Shown in pieces: positions 1 through 8,953 of a stretch of 64,000 bases of DNA (position 1 is the first letter of the stretch; each line of letters starts with the position of its first letter). Under the pieces are notes generated by a model, which saw only the letters and a list, made by a program, of their open reading frames with translations, was not told where the DNA came from and ran no database searches. The translations under genes and the position numbers were made by a program. This stretch comes from an uncultured Prevotella sp. (GTDB lineage Bacteria; Bacteroidota; Bacteroidia; Bacteroidales; Bacteroidaceae): positions 41,947 through 105,946 of the forward strand of contig CALUGP010000007.1 of the NCBI GenBank assembly GCA_944320195.1. Direction: 5' to 3'.

Positions 1-1228
1 TGCCCACAAGGCTTAAGACAACGCCTCCCAAGGCCGCGGCTATTATCTGCGGTATGCATATCGTGCCGTTGAACAGGCCGAGATAAGTGCCCATGTGGCT
101 GCCGTTGAGGGCGTTGGTGACGATGGTGAAAGGCATTGCCAGCATGGCCGCCCACGCGCATCCGATGAGCAGGTAGGGGATGAAGAGCGCGTACTGGTCA
201 TGGATGTAAGGCACCATCAGGAAGCCCGCGCCGCCCAGCACGAGGCTCAACGCATATGCGACCTTGCGCGCCTTGAAGCGCGGCAGCATCATGGCCCATA
301 GCACGCTGCCCACGGCCTGCACGGCGAAGAGTATGCCCACCCAGTTGCCCGCGGCCTGGAAGCCCTCGGAAGTGGGGTCGGTGGTGCCCCAGCAGGTCTC
401 GGCGATGGCTCCGTTGGTGTAGTTCCACATGTAAAGGAACGCCGCCCAGCAGAAGAACTGCACAAGGCCTACCGTCCAGAAGGCTGACGGAGCCTGGCGC
501 AGCAGCCTCAGCCAGTTTACCTTCTCCTCGTTGAGCGGCTTCGACAGGCCGTGGTATTCGGCGTATTCCTTAGGCGGCATCTCCTTTACCTTGGCCGAAG
601 TGTAGATGACGCAGAGTATAAGTATGGCCGCGCCTATGTAAAATGAATAAATCACCGAGTCGGGAATCACGCCGGCGGCGGCCACGTTGCTGATGCCGAG
701 GAACGTGAAGAGGAAGGGGAAAACGTATCCCGCCAGCGACCCGGCGTTGCACAGGAAGCTCTGGATGGAGTAGGCAAGGGCCTTCTGTTTCTCGTTCACC
801 ATGTCGCCGACAAGCATCTTGAAGGGCTGCATGGCCATGTTGATGCTCGTGTCCAGGAACATGAGCGCGATTAGCCCGAACACCATCGCCGTTGACACTG
901 CCATGCCGAAAGAGCCCGCGTTGGGCAGGAGGCACATCACGGCCACCGCCACCAGCGCGCCCACGAACAGGTAGGGTATGCGCCGGCCGAAGCGGCACCA
1001 CGTCTTGTCGCTCAGCGTGCCCACGATGGGCTGCACGATGATGCCCATCAGCGGGGGCAGTATCCAGAAGTAGCTAAGGCTGTGAGGGTCGGCGCCGAGC
1101 GTCGCGAAGATGCGGCTGATGTTGGCGCTCTGCAAGGCGTAGGCTATCTGTACGCCGAAAAAACCGAAGCTAATGTTCCATAGCTTGGCAAAACTCAGGT
1201 CAGGTTTTCTTTTCAATCCGGTATTCAT
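1..1228 (-). CDS. MFS sugar transporter, SLC45/GPH-like (3' end outside window)
   Basis: Inner-membrane major facilitator protein, probably importing maltose or maltooligosaccharides. About 409 codons are present with no stop before the window edge, so the C-terminus is missing. Translation starts at the ATG read from 1228 (MNTGLKRKPDLSFAKLWNIS) and gives alternating hydrophobic segments, an early GFFGVQIAYALQ helix, and the loop GTLSDKTWCRFGRRIPYL, which is the MFS D-R-x-G-RR/K signature between TM2 and TM3. The length and the DTSINMAMQPF helix resemble sugar:cation symporters of the SLC45 group that are often placed beside starch loci in Bacteroidetes. It lies 90 bp downstream of the lacI-type gene on the same strand and could be co-transcribed with it, with a heptad-repeat hairpin between. 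Substrate is inferred from context only. Confidence 0.85.
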   Translation of the reverse strand, partial: MNTGLKRKPDLSFAKLWNISFGFFGVQIAYALQSANISRIFATLGADPHSLSYFWILPPLMGIIVQPIVGTLSDKTWCRFGRRIPYLFVGALVAVAVMCLLPNAGSFGMAVSTAMVFGLIALMFLDTSINMAMQPFKMLVGDMVNEKQKALAYSIQSFLCNAGSLAGYVFPFLFTFLGISNVAAAGVIPDSVIYSFYIGAAILILCVIYTSAKVKEMPPKEYAEYHGLSKPLNEEKVNWLRLLRQAPSAFWTVGLVQFFCWAAFLYMWNYTNGAIAETCWGTTDPTSEGFQAAGNWVGILFAVQAVGSVLWAMMLPRFKARKVAYALSLVLGGAGFLMVPYIHDQYALFIPYLLIGCAWAAMLAMPFTIVTNALNGSHMGTYLGLFNGTICIPQIIAAALGGVVLSLVG

Positions 1229-1259
1229 TTTCTATGTTTAAGGTATTAAGTTTTCATTT

Positions 1260-1352
1260 AATGAATAATGAACAATGAAAAATGAAAAATGAACAATCAG
1301 GCATACGCCATGACCACTTCATTTTCCATTATTCATTCCTTCATTTTTCATT
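1260..1352. repeat. Inverted 7-bp-period element at the lacI 3' end
   Basis: The left arm is five heptads of AATGAAT/AATGAAC/AATGAAA type (1260-1294). The right arm (about 1318-1352) is the complementary CATTTTC/CATTATT type with one 8-bp unit. The right arm contains the stop codon and last codons of the LacI-family gene. The two arms can form a hairpin and may terminate or attenuate lacI-to-MFS transcription. Confidence 0.7.
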
Positions 1353-2374
1353 CCCTTCGTTGTCCCCCGTATTATCAGGCGCGTCCTTACGACGCGTTTC
1401 TCCACCTTGTCCACGGGTATGCGGCCCTCAACTTTGCCTATGAGTATGTCTGCCGCGTGGCGGCCAACCTCGTATCCGTTCTGCTCCACGGTGGTGAGGG
1501 CGGGGTCGCAGGCCACGGCGCGCTGGCCGTTGGTGAATCCGCAGACGGATATGTCGCCGGGCACGCGCAGCCCCATGCGCTTGGCGGTGTACATTATGCC
1601 GATGGCGGTGTCGTCGTTTATTGCGAAGAATGCGTCGGGACGGTTGTCGGAAGCGAGCACTTCCGGCGTTATGCGCTCGGCGTCTTCGCGGTTGTCGCAC
1701 TCCATGCGGACGCATCCGTCGGGGTCAAGCCCGTGCTTGCGCAGGGCGTCGTGCCATCCGTTGTAGCGGTTCTTGGATATCTCCATCTTCATGGAGGAGC
1801 CGTAGAATGCTATCCGCCGACAGCCGGTCTGTATCAGGTATTCCACTGCGCAGTAGGCTCCCATGTAGTCGTCGACGGTCACTCGGCTGGCGTTCACGCC
1901 CGTGCAGATGCGGTCGTAGAACACGAGCGGCACGCCGTTGTCCATGAGTTCCTGGAAGTGGTCGTAGCGGTAAGTGTTCTTTGCCTGCGAGACGATGATG
2001 CCGCATACCTTGTTCTCGTAGAACGCCCGGCACGTGTCGACCTCGCGCTCATAGTCCTCGTTGCTCTGGGCGACGAGCAGGCGGTAGCCGTATTTGAGCG
2101 CCTCGTCCTCTATTCCGGCGAGAATCGACGAGAAATAGAAATGCGTGAACTGCGGAATTATCACTCCGATGATTTTCATGGTGCGCCTTCCTCTGAGCGA
2201 CTCTGCCATGGGGTTGGGGCTGAACTTGTGATCCTTGGCGTAGGCCACGATGGCCTCGCGCTTCTCGCGGCTTATGCGCGTGCTGCCCTTCAGGGCGCGC
2301 GACACCGTGGCAACCGACACCCCGAGGGCGCGGGCTATGTCTTTCATCGTCATTGACGTGTTTTCCTTTGACAT
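1319..2374 (-). CDS. LacI-family transcriptional regulator
   Basis: DNA-binding, sugar-responsive repressor or activator of 351 aa. The N-terminus has the LacI-type helix-turn-helix (MKDIARALGVSVATVSRAL, about residues 10-28) followed by the hinge region (NPMAESLRGRRT). The rest is a periplasmic-binding-protein-like effector domain (IGVIIPQFTHFYFSSILAG; FAINDDTAIGIM; SVCGFTNGQ). A longer frame extends upstream, but the part before MSKENTSMTM reads through a repeat block, so I start at 2374. The codons at 2353 and 2347 are alternatives. It is divergent from susC and upstream of the MFS gene, so regulation of starch use is likely. Bacteroides uses SusR for this job, and no SusR is seen here. 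The last about 11 residues (GMKNEGMNNGK) are encoded by a heptad repeat arm and are probably not part of the original fold. Confidence 0.93.
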   Translation of the reverse strand: MSKENTSMTMKDIARALGVSVATVSRALKGSTRISREKREAIVAYAKDHKFSPNPMAESLRGRRTMKIIGVIIPQFTHFYFSSILAGIEDEALKYGYRLLVAQSNEDYEREVDTCRAFYENKVCGIIVSQAKNTYRYDHFQELMDNGVPLVFYDRICTGVNASRVTVDDYMGAYCAVEYLIQTGCRRIAFYGSSMKMEISKNRYNGWHDALRKHGLDPDGCVRMECDNREDAERITPEVLASDNRPDAFFAINDDTAIGIMYTAKRMGLRVPGDISVCGFTNGQRAVACDPALTTVEQNGYEVGRHAADILIGKVEGRIPVDKVEKRVVRTRLIIRGTTKGMKNEGMNNGK

Positions 2375-2393
2375 GCTGTTTCTTGTCTTTCTG

Positions 2394-2401
2394 CAAATGT
2401 A
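2394..2401 (-). promoter_or_regulatory. Candidate -7 box for the lacI-type gene
   Basis: TACATTTG on the minus strand, about 20 bp before the chosen start, fits TAnnTTTG. No clear TTTG lies 19 bp further upstream, so this is a weak call. Confidence 0.35.
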
Positions 2402-2522
2402 ATGCAAATAAATGGAATACGGAACATCGCCGTCGCAATTTCTGTACGCAACTGCCGGTGCAAAATTACTCAAAGGCTTACAATGCTGTTTTCCACACCT
2501 TGTATTATTTATAGAAACCGGC

Positions 2523-2538
2523 GCGCAAACGGTTGCAT
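2523..2538. promoter_or_regulatory. Candidate LacI-type operator O1
   Basis: GCGCAAACGGTTGCAT, a palindrome around a central CG (CAA-A-CG-G-TTG), the typical shape of LacI-family operators. It lies between the divergent lacI and susC genes, on the lacI side of a 22-bp repeat block. Its reverse complement matches O2 at 14 of 16 positions. Confidence 0.5.
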
Positions 2539-2552
2539 TCCAGGCGTTTTGC

Positions 2553-2640
2553 AAAAGACGGCCTTTCGCATCGCAAAAGGCCGTCTTTTGTAGTGTAAAA
2601 GGTGGCCTTTCGCAACGCCGTTTGCCGTCTTTTGCAAAAC
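2553..2640. repeat. 22-bp-period repeat block (4 units) in the lacI-susC gap
   Basis: Unit starts at 2553, 2575, 2597 and a degenerate fourth near 2619. It is flanked by inverted GGCGTTTTGC/GCAAAACGCC steps and then by the two candidate operators, so the whole 2523-2672 stretch is a nested inverted arrangement. Confidence 0.8.
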
Positions 2641-2656
2641 GCCGGAGCGGAGTGTC

Positions 2657-2672
2657 GCGCAACCGTTTGCGC
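2657..2672. promoter_or_regulatory. Candidate LacI-type operator O2
   Basis: GCGCAACCGTTTGCGC, with perfect 6-bp outer arms (GCGCAA/TTGCGC) and the central CG. It is about 150 bp upstream of the susC start and on the susC side of the repeat block. Confidence 0.55.
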
Positions 2673-2784
2673 AGCGGATGTTGTTCTTTTGTGTTAAAAT
2701 CAGAACCAAATATCATAAATGACAATAAATTTGCATGTGTGAAAACTTAACCTGGCGGGCATTACCGGAAACCATTGATTGAAA

Positions 2785-2792
2785 TATATTTG
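2785..2792 (+). promoter_or_regulatory. Candidate -7 box for the susC operon
   Basis: TATATTTG fits TAnnTTTG and sits about 30 bp before the susC start. No good -33 TTTG is seen at the expected distance, which would fit an activated or regulated promoter but is equally consistent with chance. Confidence 0.35.
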
Positions 2793-2821
2793 GTATTTAA
2801 TGTTAACTTTAAAAGCACAAA

Positions 2822-5800
2822 ATGATGAAGCAGGTAAAAACAAGACCTCTATTTAGGCTCATGTCCCTATTGCTGGGGCTGTTCCTATCAGTGGGCGCCT
2901 TTGCGCAGAACGACGTCAAGGGCGTAGTGAAAGATGCTTCCGGCGAGCCGATCATCGGCGCCACCATCCGTGTCGTGGGACAGGAAGGCGGAGCCATAAC
3001 CGACTTTGACGGCAATTTCACCGTCAAGGCTGCTCCCGGAGCCAAGATCCAAGTGTCTTACATCGGCTACAAGACCGTCGAACTGCCCGTCTCGGCCAAT
3101 ATGGTCGTGACTCTGCAGGACGACGCGCAGCTGCTCTCCGACGTGGTGGTCATCGGTTACGGCCGCGCCAAGAAGGAAGACCTTACGGGTTCCGTCACGG
3201 CCATCAAGCCCGACGAGATGAGTAAGGGCATCACGAGCAGCGCCTCCGACATGCTCGTTGGCAAGGTTGCCGGAGTGGACGTAATCACGGCCGGCGGTTC
3301 GCCGGGCGCCGGGGCGCAGATACGCATACGCGGAGGCTCGTCTCTGAACGCCAGCAACGACCCGCTGCTCGTGGTTGACGGACTCACCATCGACAACAAC
3401 ACGGCCACCGGCGTGAGCAACGTAATGGCAATGATCAATCCGAACGACATCGAGACCTTCACAGTGCTGAAGGACGCGTCGGCTACGGCCATCTACGGTT
3501 CGCGCGCCTCTAACGGTGTCATCATCATCACCACGAAGAAAGGACGCAAGGGCGCAGCGCCGACGGTTGCCTACAACGGAGACGTCACCATATCCACGAC
3601 GCAGAAGCGTTACGACGTGCTCAACGGCAATGAATACCGCGCGCTCGTGCAGAACGTGATAGGCGACGGAGCCGCAAAGCTGGGCGACGCCAACACCGAC
3701 TGGCAGGACGAGATATTCCGCACGGCCGTGAGCACCACGCACAATGTCTCGATATCAGGCGGACTGAAGAACATGCCCTACCGCGTGTCGGCCGGATACC
3801 AGAGCGACAACGGTATCATCAAGAACTCTTACATGCGCCGCTTCAACGCGTCGGTAAACCTCGCGCCGACTTTCCTCAACGACCACCTGAACTTCAACAT
3901 CACAGCCAAGTTCACCAACGAGGAGGACAGCTACATCGACTCGGGAGCCGTCATAGGCGGAGCCTTGGCGATGGACCCGACCCGCCCCGTGTATATGGAC
4001 GACCCGGAGATAGGCAAGTTCTTCGGCGGATACTACCAGAACTACCAGTCGGCAAGCGGCTTCAGCGACCCTGACTGGAAATACACTTCCAACACGAACA
4101 CGCCTCAGAACCCCGTGGCCTACCTCAACCAGAAGTCTTGCATGGCACACTCCAACGACTTCACCGGCAACATCGAGATGGACTACAAGATCCACGGATT
4201 CGAAGACTTGCACATACACGCAAGCTACGGAGGACAGTACACGGCCAGCCGCCAGCATGACTGGACCTCGCCGTATTCATACGACAACAACTATTATGGA
4301 TGGGACGGCATGACGCGCTACTACAAATACAGCATCACCGCCAACGTCTACGCACAGTACCAGCACACATTCGGCGCGCACAACATTGACGTGATGGCAG
4401 GCGCCGAGGAGTCTCACTACCACCGCTCAGGATGGAACTGGGGCTGGGGATGGGATCCCAAGGCCGTCAACGAGGACGGAACCGAAGGAGCAAAGTACAA
4501 CGAGTCGGTAAGAAGCGAGCAGAAGTGGGCCACGCACAACTCACTGGTGTCTTACTTCGGACGACTGAACTACACCCTGCTCGACCGATACATGCTCACC
4601 GCGACGCTGCGTGCAGACGGCTCGTCACGCTTCGCCAAGGGCAAGAAGTGGGGCTACTTCCCCTCAGTCGCGCTGGCATGGCGCATCAACGACGAGAAGT
4701 TCATGAAGAACCTTAAGTGGTGGAACGAATTTAAGCTCCGCCTCGGCTGGGGACAGACCGGCCAGCAGGAAGTGGGCTACGACTTCCTCTACGCACCGCT
4801 CTACACCGCCGGCAACTCTTACGGCCAGTACCCCTTCGGCGACACTTATTACACTACGATGCGCCCCGACCGCTACAACCCCGACCTCACATGGGAGACA
4901 ACGACCACATGGAACGCCGGTCTTGACTTCGCGTTCCTCAACAACCGCATCACCGCCAACATCGACGCGTACTACCGCGAGACCACAGACCTCATCCAGG
5001 AAGTGACCATCCCCGTGCTGATGAACTTCGCACAGCGCCTTCCCCAGAACATAGGCTCGCTCAAGAACTACGGTGTCGAGTTCTCGATAGGCGCGAAACC
5101 CATCGTGACAAAGGACTTCACTTGGGACATCCAGTACAACGTTTCATGGAACCACAATGAGATTACCGAGCTTATCGGCGGCGACGAAGGCTACATAGTA
5201 GAGTCGGGCAACACCATCTCGCGCGGTACCGGACAGCACGTGCAGGCGCACACCGTGGGCCAGCCGGCCAACTCCTTCTGGGTATACCAGCAGGTTTACG
5301 ACGAAAATGGCAAGCCTATCGAAGGCGTTTACGTTGACCGCAACGCCGACGGAATCATCAACAACGACGACAAGTACTTCTACCACAGCCCGGCTGCCGA
5401 TGTCTACATGGGCCTCACAATGAAGTTCCTCTACAAGAACTGGGACCTGAGCTTCGCCCTCCGCTCGTCTCTGGGCAACTACGTTTACTACGACTTCCTG
5501 TCAAACAAGGCAGCCATCAGCCCCTCGGGACTCTACTCCAACAGCGCATACAGCAACACTACGCAGGCCGCAGTAGACCTCGGCTTCACCGGTACGGGCA
5601 CCACGGAGTACTACCTCAGCGACTACTTCGTGCGCAACGCATCTTACCTGAAGTGCCAGAACATCACCCTCGGCTACTCGTTTCCGGCGCTCTTCAAGGC
5701 CGGCAACCGCGAGATGTGCTCAGGACGCGTATACTTTACAGTGCAAAACCCGTTCATCATAACCAAGTACAAGGGTCTCGACCCGGAGGTTTCAAGCGGT

Positions 5801-5863
5801 ATCGACAGCAATCCTTATCCGCGCCCGATGAGCTTCCAGCTTGGACTGAACCTCAACTTCTAA
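2822..5863 (+). CDS. susC: SusC-like TonB-dependent outer-membrane transporter
   Basis: Outer-membrane barrel that imports starch oligosaccharides with the SusD-like lid, driven by TonB. The 1013 aa fit the family. Order: signal peptide (to about residue 28, GAFAQ), carboxypeptidase-like regulatory domain (VKGVVKDASGEPIIGATIRV, about 33-105), a SusC motif around LLSDVVVIGYG (about 105-115), plug domain with the RIRGGSSLNASNDPLLVVDG and SATAIYGSRASNGVIIITTKKG motifs, then a C-terminal beta barrel ending in LQLGLNLNF-type sequence with terminal Phe. The first codons are MMK; the second ATG at 2825 is an equal choice. It is followed after 48 bp by the SusD-like gene. The starch specificity is inferred from the downstream susE/susF-like genes and amylases. 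Confidence 0.95.
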   Translation: MMKQVKTRPLFRLMSLLLGLFLSVGAFAQNDVKGVVKDASGEPIIGATIRVVGQEGGAITDFDGNFTVKAAPGAKIQVSYIGYKTVELPVSANMVVTLQDDAQLLSDVVVIGYGRAKKEDLTGSVTAIKPDEMSKGITSSASDMLVGKVAGVDVITAGGSPGAGAQIRIRGGSSLNASNDPLLVVDGLTIDNNTATGVSNVMAMINPNDIETFTVLKDASATAIYGSRASNGVIIITTKKGRKGAAPTVAYNGDVTISTTQKRYDVLNGNEYRALVQNVIGDGAAKLGDANTDWQDEIFRTAVSTTHNVSISGGLKNMPYRVSAGYQSDNGIIKNSYMRRFNASVNLAPTFLNDHLNFNITAKFTNEEDSYIDSGAVIGGALAMDPTRPVYMDDPEIGKFFGGYYQNYQSASGFSDPDWKYTSNTNTPQNPVAYLNQKSCMAHSNDFTGNIEMDYKIHGFEDLHIHASYGGQYTASRQHDWTSPYSYDNNYYGWDGMTRYYKYSITANVYAQYQHTFGAHNIDVMAGAEESHYHRSGWNWGWGWDPKAVNEDGTEGAKYNESVRSEQKWATHNSLVSYFGRLNYTLLDRYMLTATLRADGSSRFAKGKKWGYFPSVALAWRINDEKFMKNLKWWNEFKLRLGWGQTGQQEVGYDFLYAPLYTAGNSYGQYPFGDTYYTTMRPDRYNPDLTWETTTTWNAGLDFAFLNNRITANIDAYYRETTDLIQEVTIPVLMNFAQRLPQNIGSLKNYGVEFSIGAKPIVTKDFTWDIQYNVSWNHNEITELIGGDEGYIVESGNTISRGTGQHVQAHTVGQPANSFWVYQQVYDENGKPIEGVYVDRNADGIINNDDKYFYHSPAADVYMGLTMKFLYKNWDLSFALRSSLGNYVYYDFLSNKAAISPSGLYSNSAYSNTTQAAVDLGFTGTGTTEYYLSDYFVRNASYLKCQNITLGYSFPALFKAGNREMCSGRVYFTVQNPFIITKYKGLDPEVSSGIDSNPYPRPMSFQLGLNLNF

Positions 5864-5911
5864 CGTTTTGCGTCAAGTAATATCACGTAACAATAAAAAA
5901 GAGACATGACA

Positions 5912-7606
5912 ATGAAAAATATATTTATAAAGACCATCGCGGCAGCCGCCCTCACTCTTGGGATGACCGGCTGTGTGAACGATTTGGACATATCGTCAAT
6001 CGACCCGCAATCGTCTCCCACGGCCGACCCGATGGGCCTGCTCGCAAAATGTTATGGCGTGCTGGGACTCACCGGACAAGACGGCGGCACGGGCAACGGA
6101 GACCTCAGCCTGGACGAAGGCGAGTCAGGATTCTACCGCACCACGTTCAACCTTCAGGAGCTGCCTACGGACGAATGCATGTGGGCTTGGCAGACTGACC
6201 CCGACATTCCGCAGATAACCATGATGAACTGGAACTCCAGCAGCGTGCGCGTACAGTGGGCTTACACACGCCTTACTTACGACATCACACTGTTCAACAG
6301 CTACCTCAGCCAGGTGCCTGAAGACGAAGCCAACCGCCAGTACCGCGCTGAAGTGCGCTTCCTGCGCGCCCTCCACTACTGGTACATGCTCGACCTGTTC
6401 GGCAAGTCGCCGTTCAAGACAGAGTTCAACATCACCGAGCTGCCTATAGAATACAGCGGAAACCAGATGTACGGATGGCTCGACAAGGAGCTGACGGAAA
6501 TAGAGAACGAGATGACCGCAACCGGCACTGGCGTCGGAGCGTTCAACGACTCGCAGAACTTCGGCCGCGCAGACCTCGGCGCAGTCTACCTGCTGCACGC
6601 CCGCCTGGCGCTGAACAGCGCGGTTTACAGCGACAGCATCAACCCCGAAACAGAATACAGGAAAGCCGTTGACTACTGCAACAAGATTGAGCAGAGCGGC
6701 GCTTACACCCTGTCTTCCAAAGAGAAGAACGGCAACTCGGGCTACGCACAGCTCTTCATGGCGGACAACGACCAGAACGCTGACGCCATGGACGAGATTA
6801 TATTCCCCATCCGCCAGGACGGCCTTCGCACACGTCAGTATTCAGGTTCGCTCGTGCTTATCGCCGGATCGCGCTCGGCTGCGATGCCGAATTACGGCAT
6901 GAAGGAAAGCTGGACGTGCCTGTTCGCACGCAGCGCAATGACCCAAAAGTTCTTCCCAAGTCTGTCAAACGTTCCTCTTGTACCAGACGGTGCTGAGACT
7001 TCAGATGACCAGACCAAGGCTGCGGAGCTTGACCAGCAGTACGGAACAAGCGTGCAGCAACTCATAGACGCGGCTGGCGACGACCGCGCATTGCTCTACA
7101 GCGGATGTGCAAACGGTGTGCGTACTATCTCTACAGAAGCTGTGACCGACTTCAAGAACGGTCTGTCTCTTGTAAAATGGACCAACATGAAGAGCGACAA
7201 CACCGGAGGCCAAGACCTTTCATGGCCTGACACCGACATTCCGTTGCTGCGCTATGCTGAGGTGTTCCTTATCCGTGCCGAGGCGAACTGGCGCTTGGGA
7301 GCTGACGCAACGACAGTGATGAACGACATCAACGTGCTCCGCCAGCGTGCGAACACAAGGCTGTTCAACGCCGGCGACATTACGGAAGACAACATCCGCG
7401 ATGAGTGGTGCCGCGAGTTCTTCATGGAAGGCCGCCGCCGCAGCGACCTCGTGCGCTTCGGATGCTTCACAGGCAACAAGTATGTCTGGGACTGGAAGGG
7501 CGGCACAGCCAGCGGAACTACCGTCGACTCTCACTTCAACGTTTATCCGATTCCGGCCGACGACATAATGAACAACGCCAACCTGACGCAGAACCCGGGT
7601 TATTAA
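5912..7606 (+). CDS. susD: SusD-like starch-binding outer-membrane lipoprotein
   Basis: Surface lipoprotein that forms the lid of the SusC channel and binds starch helices. It has 564 aa from the ATG at 5912; the ATG six bases upstream is also possible. The signal peptide ends in a lipobox (LGMTGC, Cys about 21). The RagB/SusD helical repeats are recognisable, for example RAEVRFLRALHYWYMLDLFG near residue 150 and the C-terminal SusD signature (ADTTVMNDINVLRQRAN, then REFFMEGRRRSDLVRFG and NVYPIPADDIMNNANLTQNPGY). The NPGY ending is the usual SusD C-terminus. It is co-directional with susC and with the SusE-like gene 59 bp downstream. Ligand contacts cannot be assigned by eye. Confidence 0.95.
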   Translation: MKNIFIKTIAAAALTLGMTGCVNDLDISSIDPQSSPTADPMGLLAKCYGVLGLTGQDGGTGNGDLSLDEGESGFYRTTFNLQELPTDECMWAWQTDPDIPQITMMNWNSSSVRVQWAYTRLTYDITLFNSYLSQVPEDEANRQYRAEVRFLRALHYWYMLDLFGKSPFKTEFNITELPIEYSGNQMYGWLDKELTEIENEMTATGTGVGAFNDSQNFGRADLGAVYLLHARLALNSAVYSDSINPETEYRKAVDYCNKIEQSGAYTLSSKEKNGNSGYAQLFMADNDQNADAMDEIIFPIRQDGLRTRQYSGSLVLIAGSRSAAMPNYGMKESWTCLFARSAMTQKFFPSLSNVPLVPDGAETSDDQTKAAELDQQYGTSVQQLIDAAGDDRALLYSGCANGVRTISTEAVTDFKNGLSLVKWTNMKSDNTGGQDLSWPDTDIPLLRYAEVFLIRAEANWRLGADATTVMNDINVLRQRANTRLFNAGDITEDNIRDEWCREFFMEGRRRSDLVRFGCFTGNKYVWDWKGGTASGTTVDSHFNVYPIPADDIMNNANLTQNPGY

Positions 7607-7665
7607 AAAAAACGGCGAAGACGCTTACATTGGCAAAACATTAACAACAAAAAACGAGAACGAAT

Positions 7666-8841
7666 ATGAAAAGCATTATAAAAAGCCTGTTGGCTCCGGT
7701 GGGACTGCTGGCCGTGCTGCCGTTCATGGCATCATGCGAGACCGACACTGACAGCAACCCAACGCTGCAACAGCCTACGACGTTCGTACTGAACACACCG
7801 GCCTACGCCGAGAACAACGTCTACGACCTGGCCAACGCCGAGACCGTGAACCTCACGACGACGCAGCCTGACTATGGATTTCCCATCGCCACAAACTACC
7901 AGGTGCAGGTGTCTCTCGACCAGGCGTTCACCGGCGTTACGACGGTTGAAGTGCCCGAAGGCATAGACTACGAGACTCTGGCCAACTCTTACAACCAGGC
8001 CAACATGGACGTTGACGCCACAGAGCTGAACAACGCCATCGTGTCTCTTTACCAGAGGGCCAACGGCGGTGCCGACCCTTCGGGCAAGGAGCTTGCGGCT
8101 TACATCCGACTTGTGGCCCACGTCAACGGCACCGACCTCGGATGGTGCTGCTCCAATGTGATAACGCTGCCCCGTGTCGTAGTGTCTTACATAGCCGTAC
8201 TGCCTACCGACGTTTACGTTGCAGGCCCGTCGATACGCGGAGGAGGCGAGCCTAAGGAGCTTGGCGCAGTCTACGGCAACACGGGTGAGTGGTATGGAAT
8301 GGTCTATATGGCTGCCGGTTCTACGCTGACATACGGCGACGCAACGAGCCAGGCATCTGTCCCGACAACGCTCGACGACCAGGCCGAGGCCGGTGCTTCA
8401 TTGACCGACAACGGCGTAACGTTCGCCAACGCGGGCTGGTATGCGCTCTATCTGAAGATTGCCATAGAGAACAACAGCCTCAGGTCAGCGCTTGCCGTAT
8501 ATCCCGGCATAGCCGCCGTAACAGGTAACGCTACCAACGGCTTCGTAGGCGATGCAGGTTACGATGCCACGGCTTGGTATCTTACGGCTCCTGCCGATGC
8601 CAGCGGCCAGTGGGAGAGTCCGGCGTTTACAGGAAGCGGTGAGCTTCGCGCTTACATCAACATCCCGGGTCTCGACTGGTGGCGCACCGAGTTCACAATC
8701 TACAACGGCTCGCTTTACTGGCGTGACGCCGACATCGCTTCAGACTGGGCTACGAACGTGGGTGCCGACTACTCGGTAGCCTGCTCGCCGGGCCAGAAGC
8801 TCTACGTGAACTTCGACTACGACACGGCTGAAGTGAAATGA
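7666..8841 (+). CDS. susE: SusE-like starch-binding lipoprotein
   Basis: Surface starch-binding lipoprotein of 391 aa. Signal peptide with lipobox (PFMASC, Cys 24) followed by the acidic ETDTD stretch expected for surface-exposed Bacteroidetes lipoproteins. The N-terminal domain (about 35-170) has the SusE pattern FVLNTPAYAENNVYDLANA and GFPIATNYQVQVSLD. The C-terminal half contains beta-rich starch-binding modules with aromatic residues (TGEWYGMVYM; DATAWYLTAPADASGQW; LDWWRTEFTIYNGSLYW). SusE proteins usually bind maltooligosaccharides without hydrolysing them. It is third in the operon. Identity rests on lipobox, order and the N-terminal pattern; similarity among SusE proteins is low. Confidence 0.85.
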   Translation: MKSIIKSLLAPVGLLAVLPFMASCETDTDSNPTLQQPTTFVLNTPAYAENNVYDLANAETVNLTTTQPDYGFPIATNYQVQVSLDQAFTGVTTVEVPEGIDYETLANSYNQANMDVDATELNNAIVSLYQRANGGADPSGKELAAYIRLVAHVNGTDLGWCCSNVITLPRVVVSYIAVLPTDVYVAGPSIRGGGEPKELGAVYGNTGEWYGMVYMAAGSTLTYGDATSQASVPTTLDDQAEAGASLTDNGVTFANAGWYALYLKIAIENNSLRSALAVYPGIAAVTGNATNGFVGDAGYDATAWYLTAPADASGQWESPAFTGSGELRAYINIPGLDWWRTEFTIYNGSLYWRDADIASDWATNVGADYSVACSPGQKLYVNFDYDTAEVK

Positions 8842-8850
8842 TGTGTGCGG

Positions 8851-8909
8851 TTATGAGGTTTTAAGGCCATACGGCTGAAAAACTGAGCCACAAGCCTAAA
8901 ACCTCATAA
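8851..8909 (+). other. Intercistronic hairpin between susE and susF
   Basis: TTATGAGGTTTTAAGGC (8851-8867) can pair with GCCTAAAACCTCATAA (8894-8909), with one bulged base. There is no T-run, so it is more likely an mRNA-stability or processing stem than a terminator. Confidence 0.55.
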
Positions 8910-8953
8910 TCCTGCAAGCAGTAAAAACTTAATAACCAAAAAAGAAACCAATC

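Noticed and set aside
1289-2356. 355-codon plus-strand frame opposite the lacI-type gene
   Set aside because: The minus strand encodes an evident LacI helix-turn-helix and effector domain; the plus-strand product resembles nothing and its first codons are heptad repeat.
2402-2750. Short frames through the repeat block between lacI and susC
   Set aside because: Their products are translated 22-bp repeats (KGRLL/KRRPF strings), as are similar frames at 16915-17130, 32399-33148 and 52957-53205.
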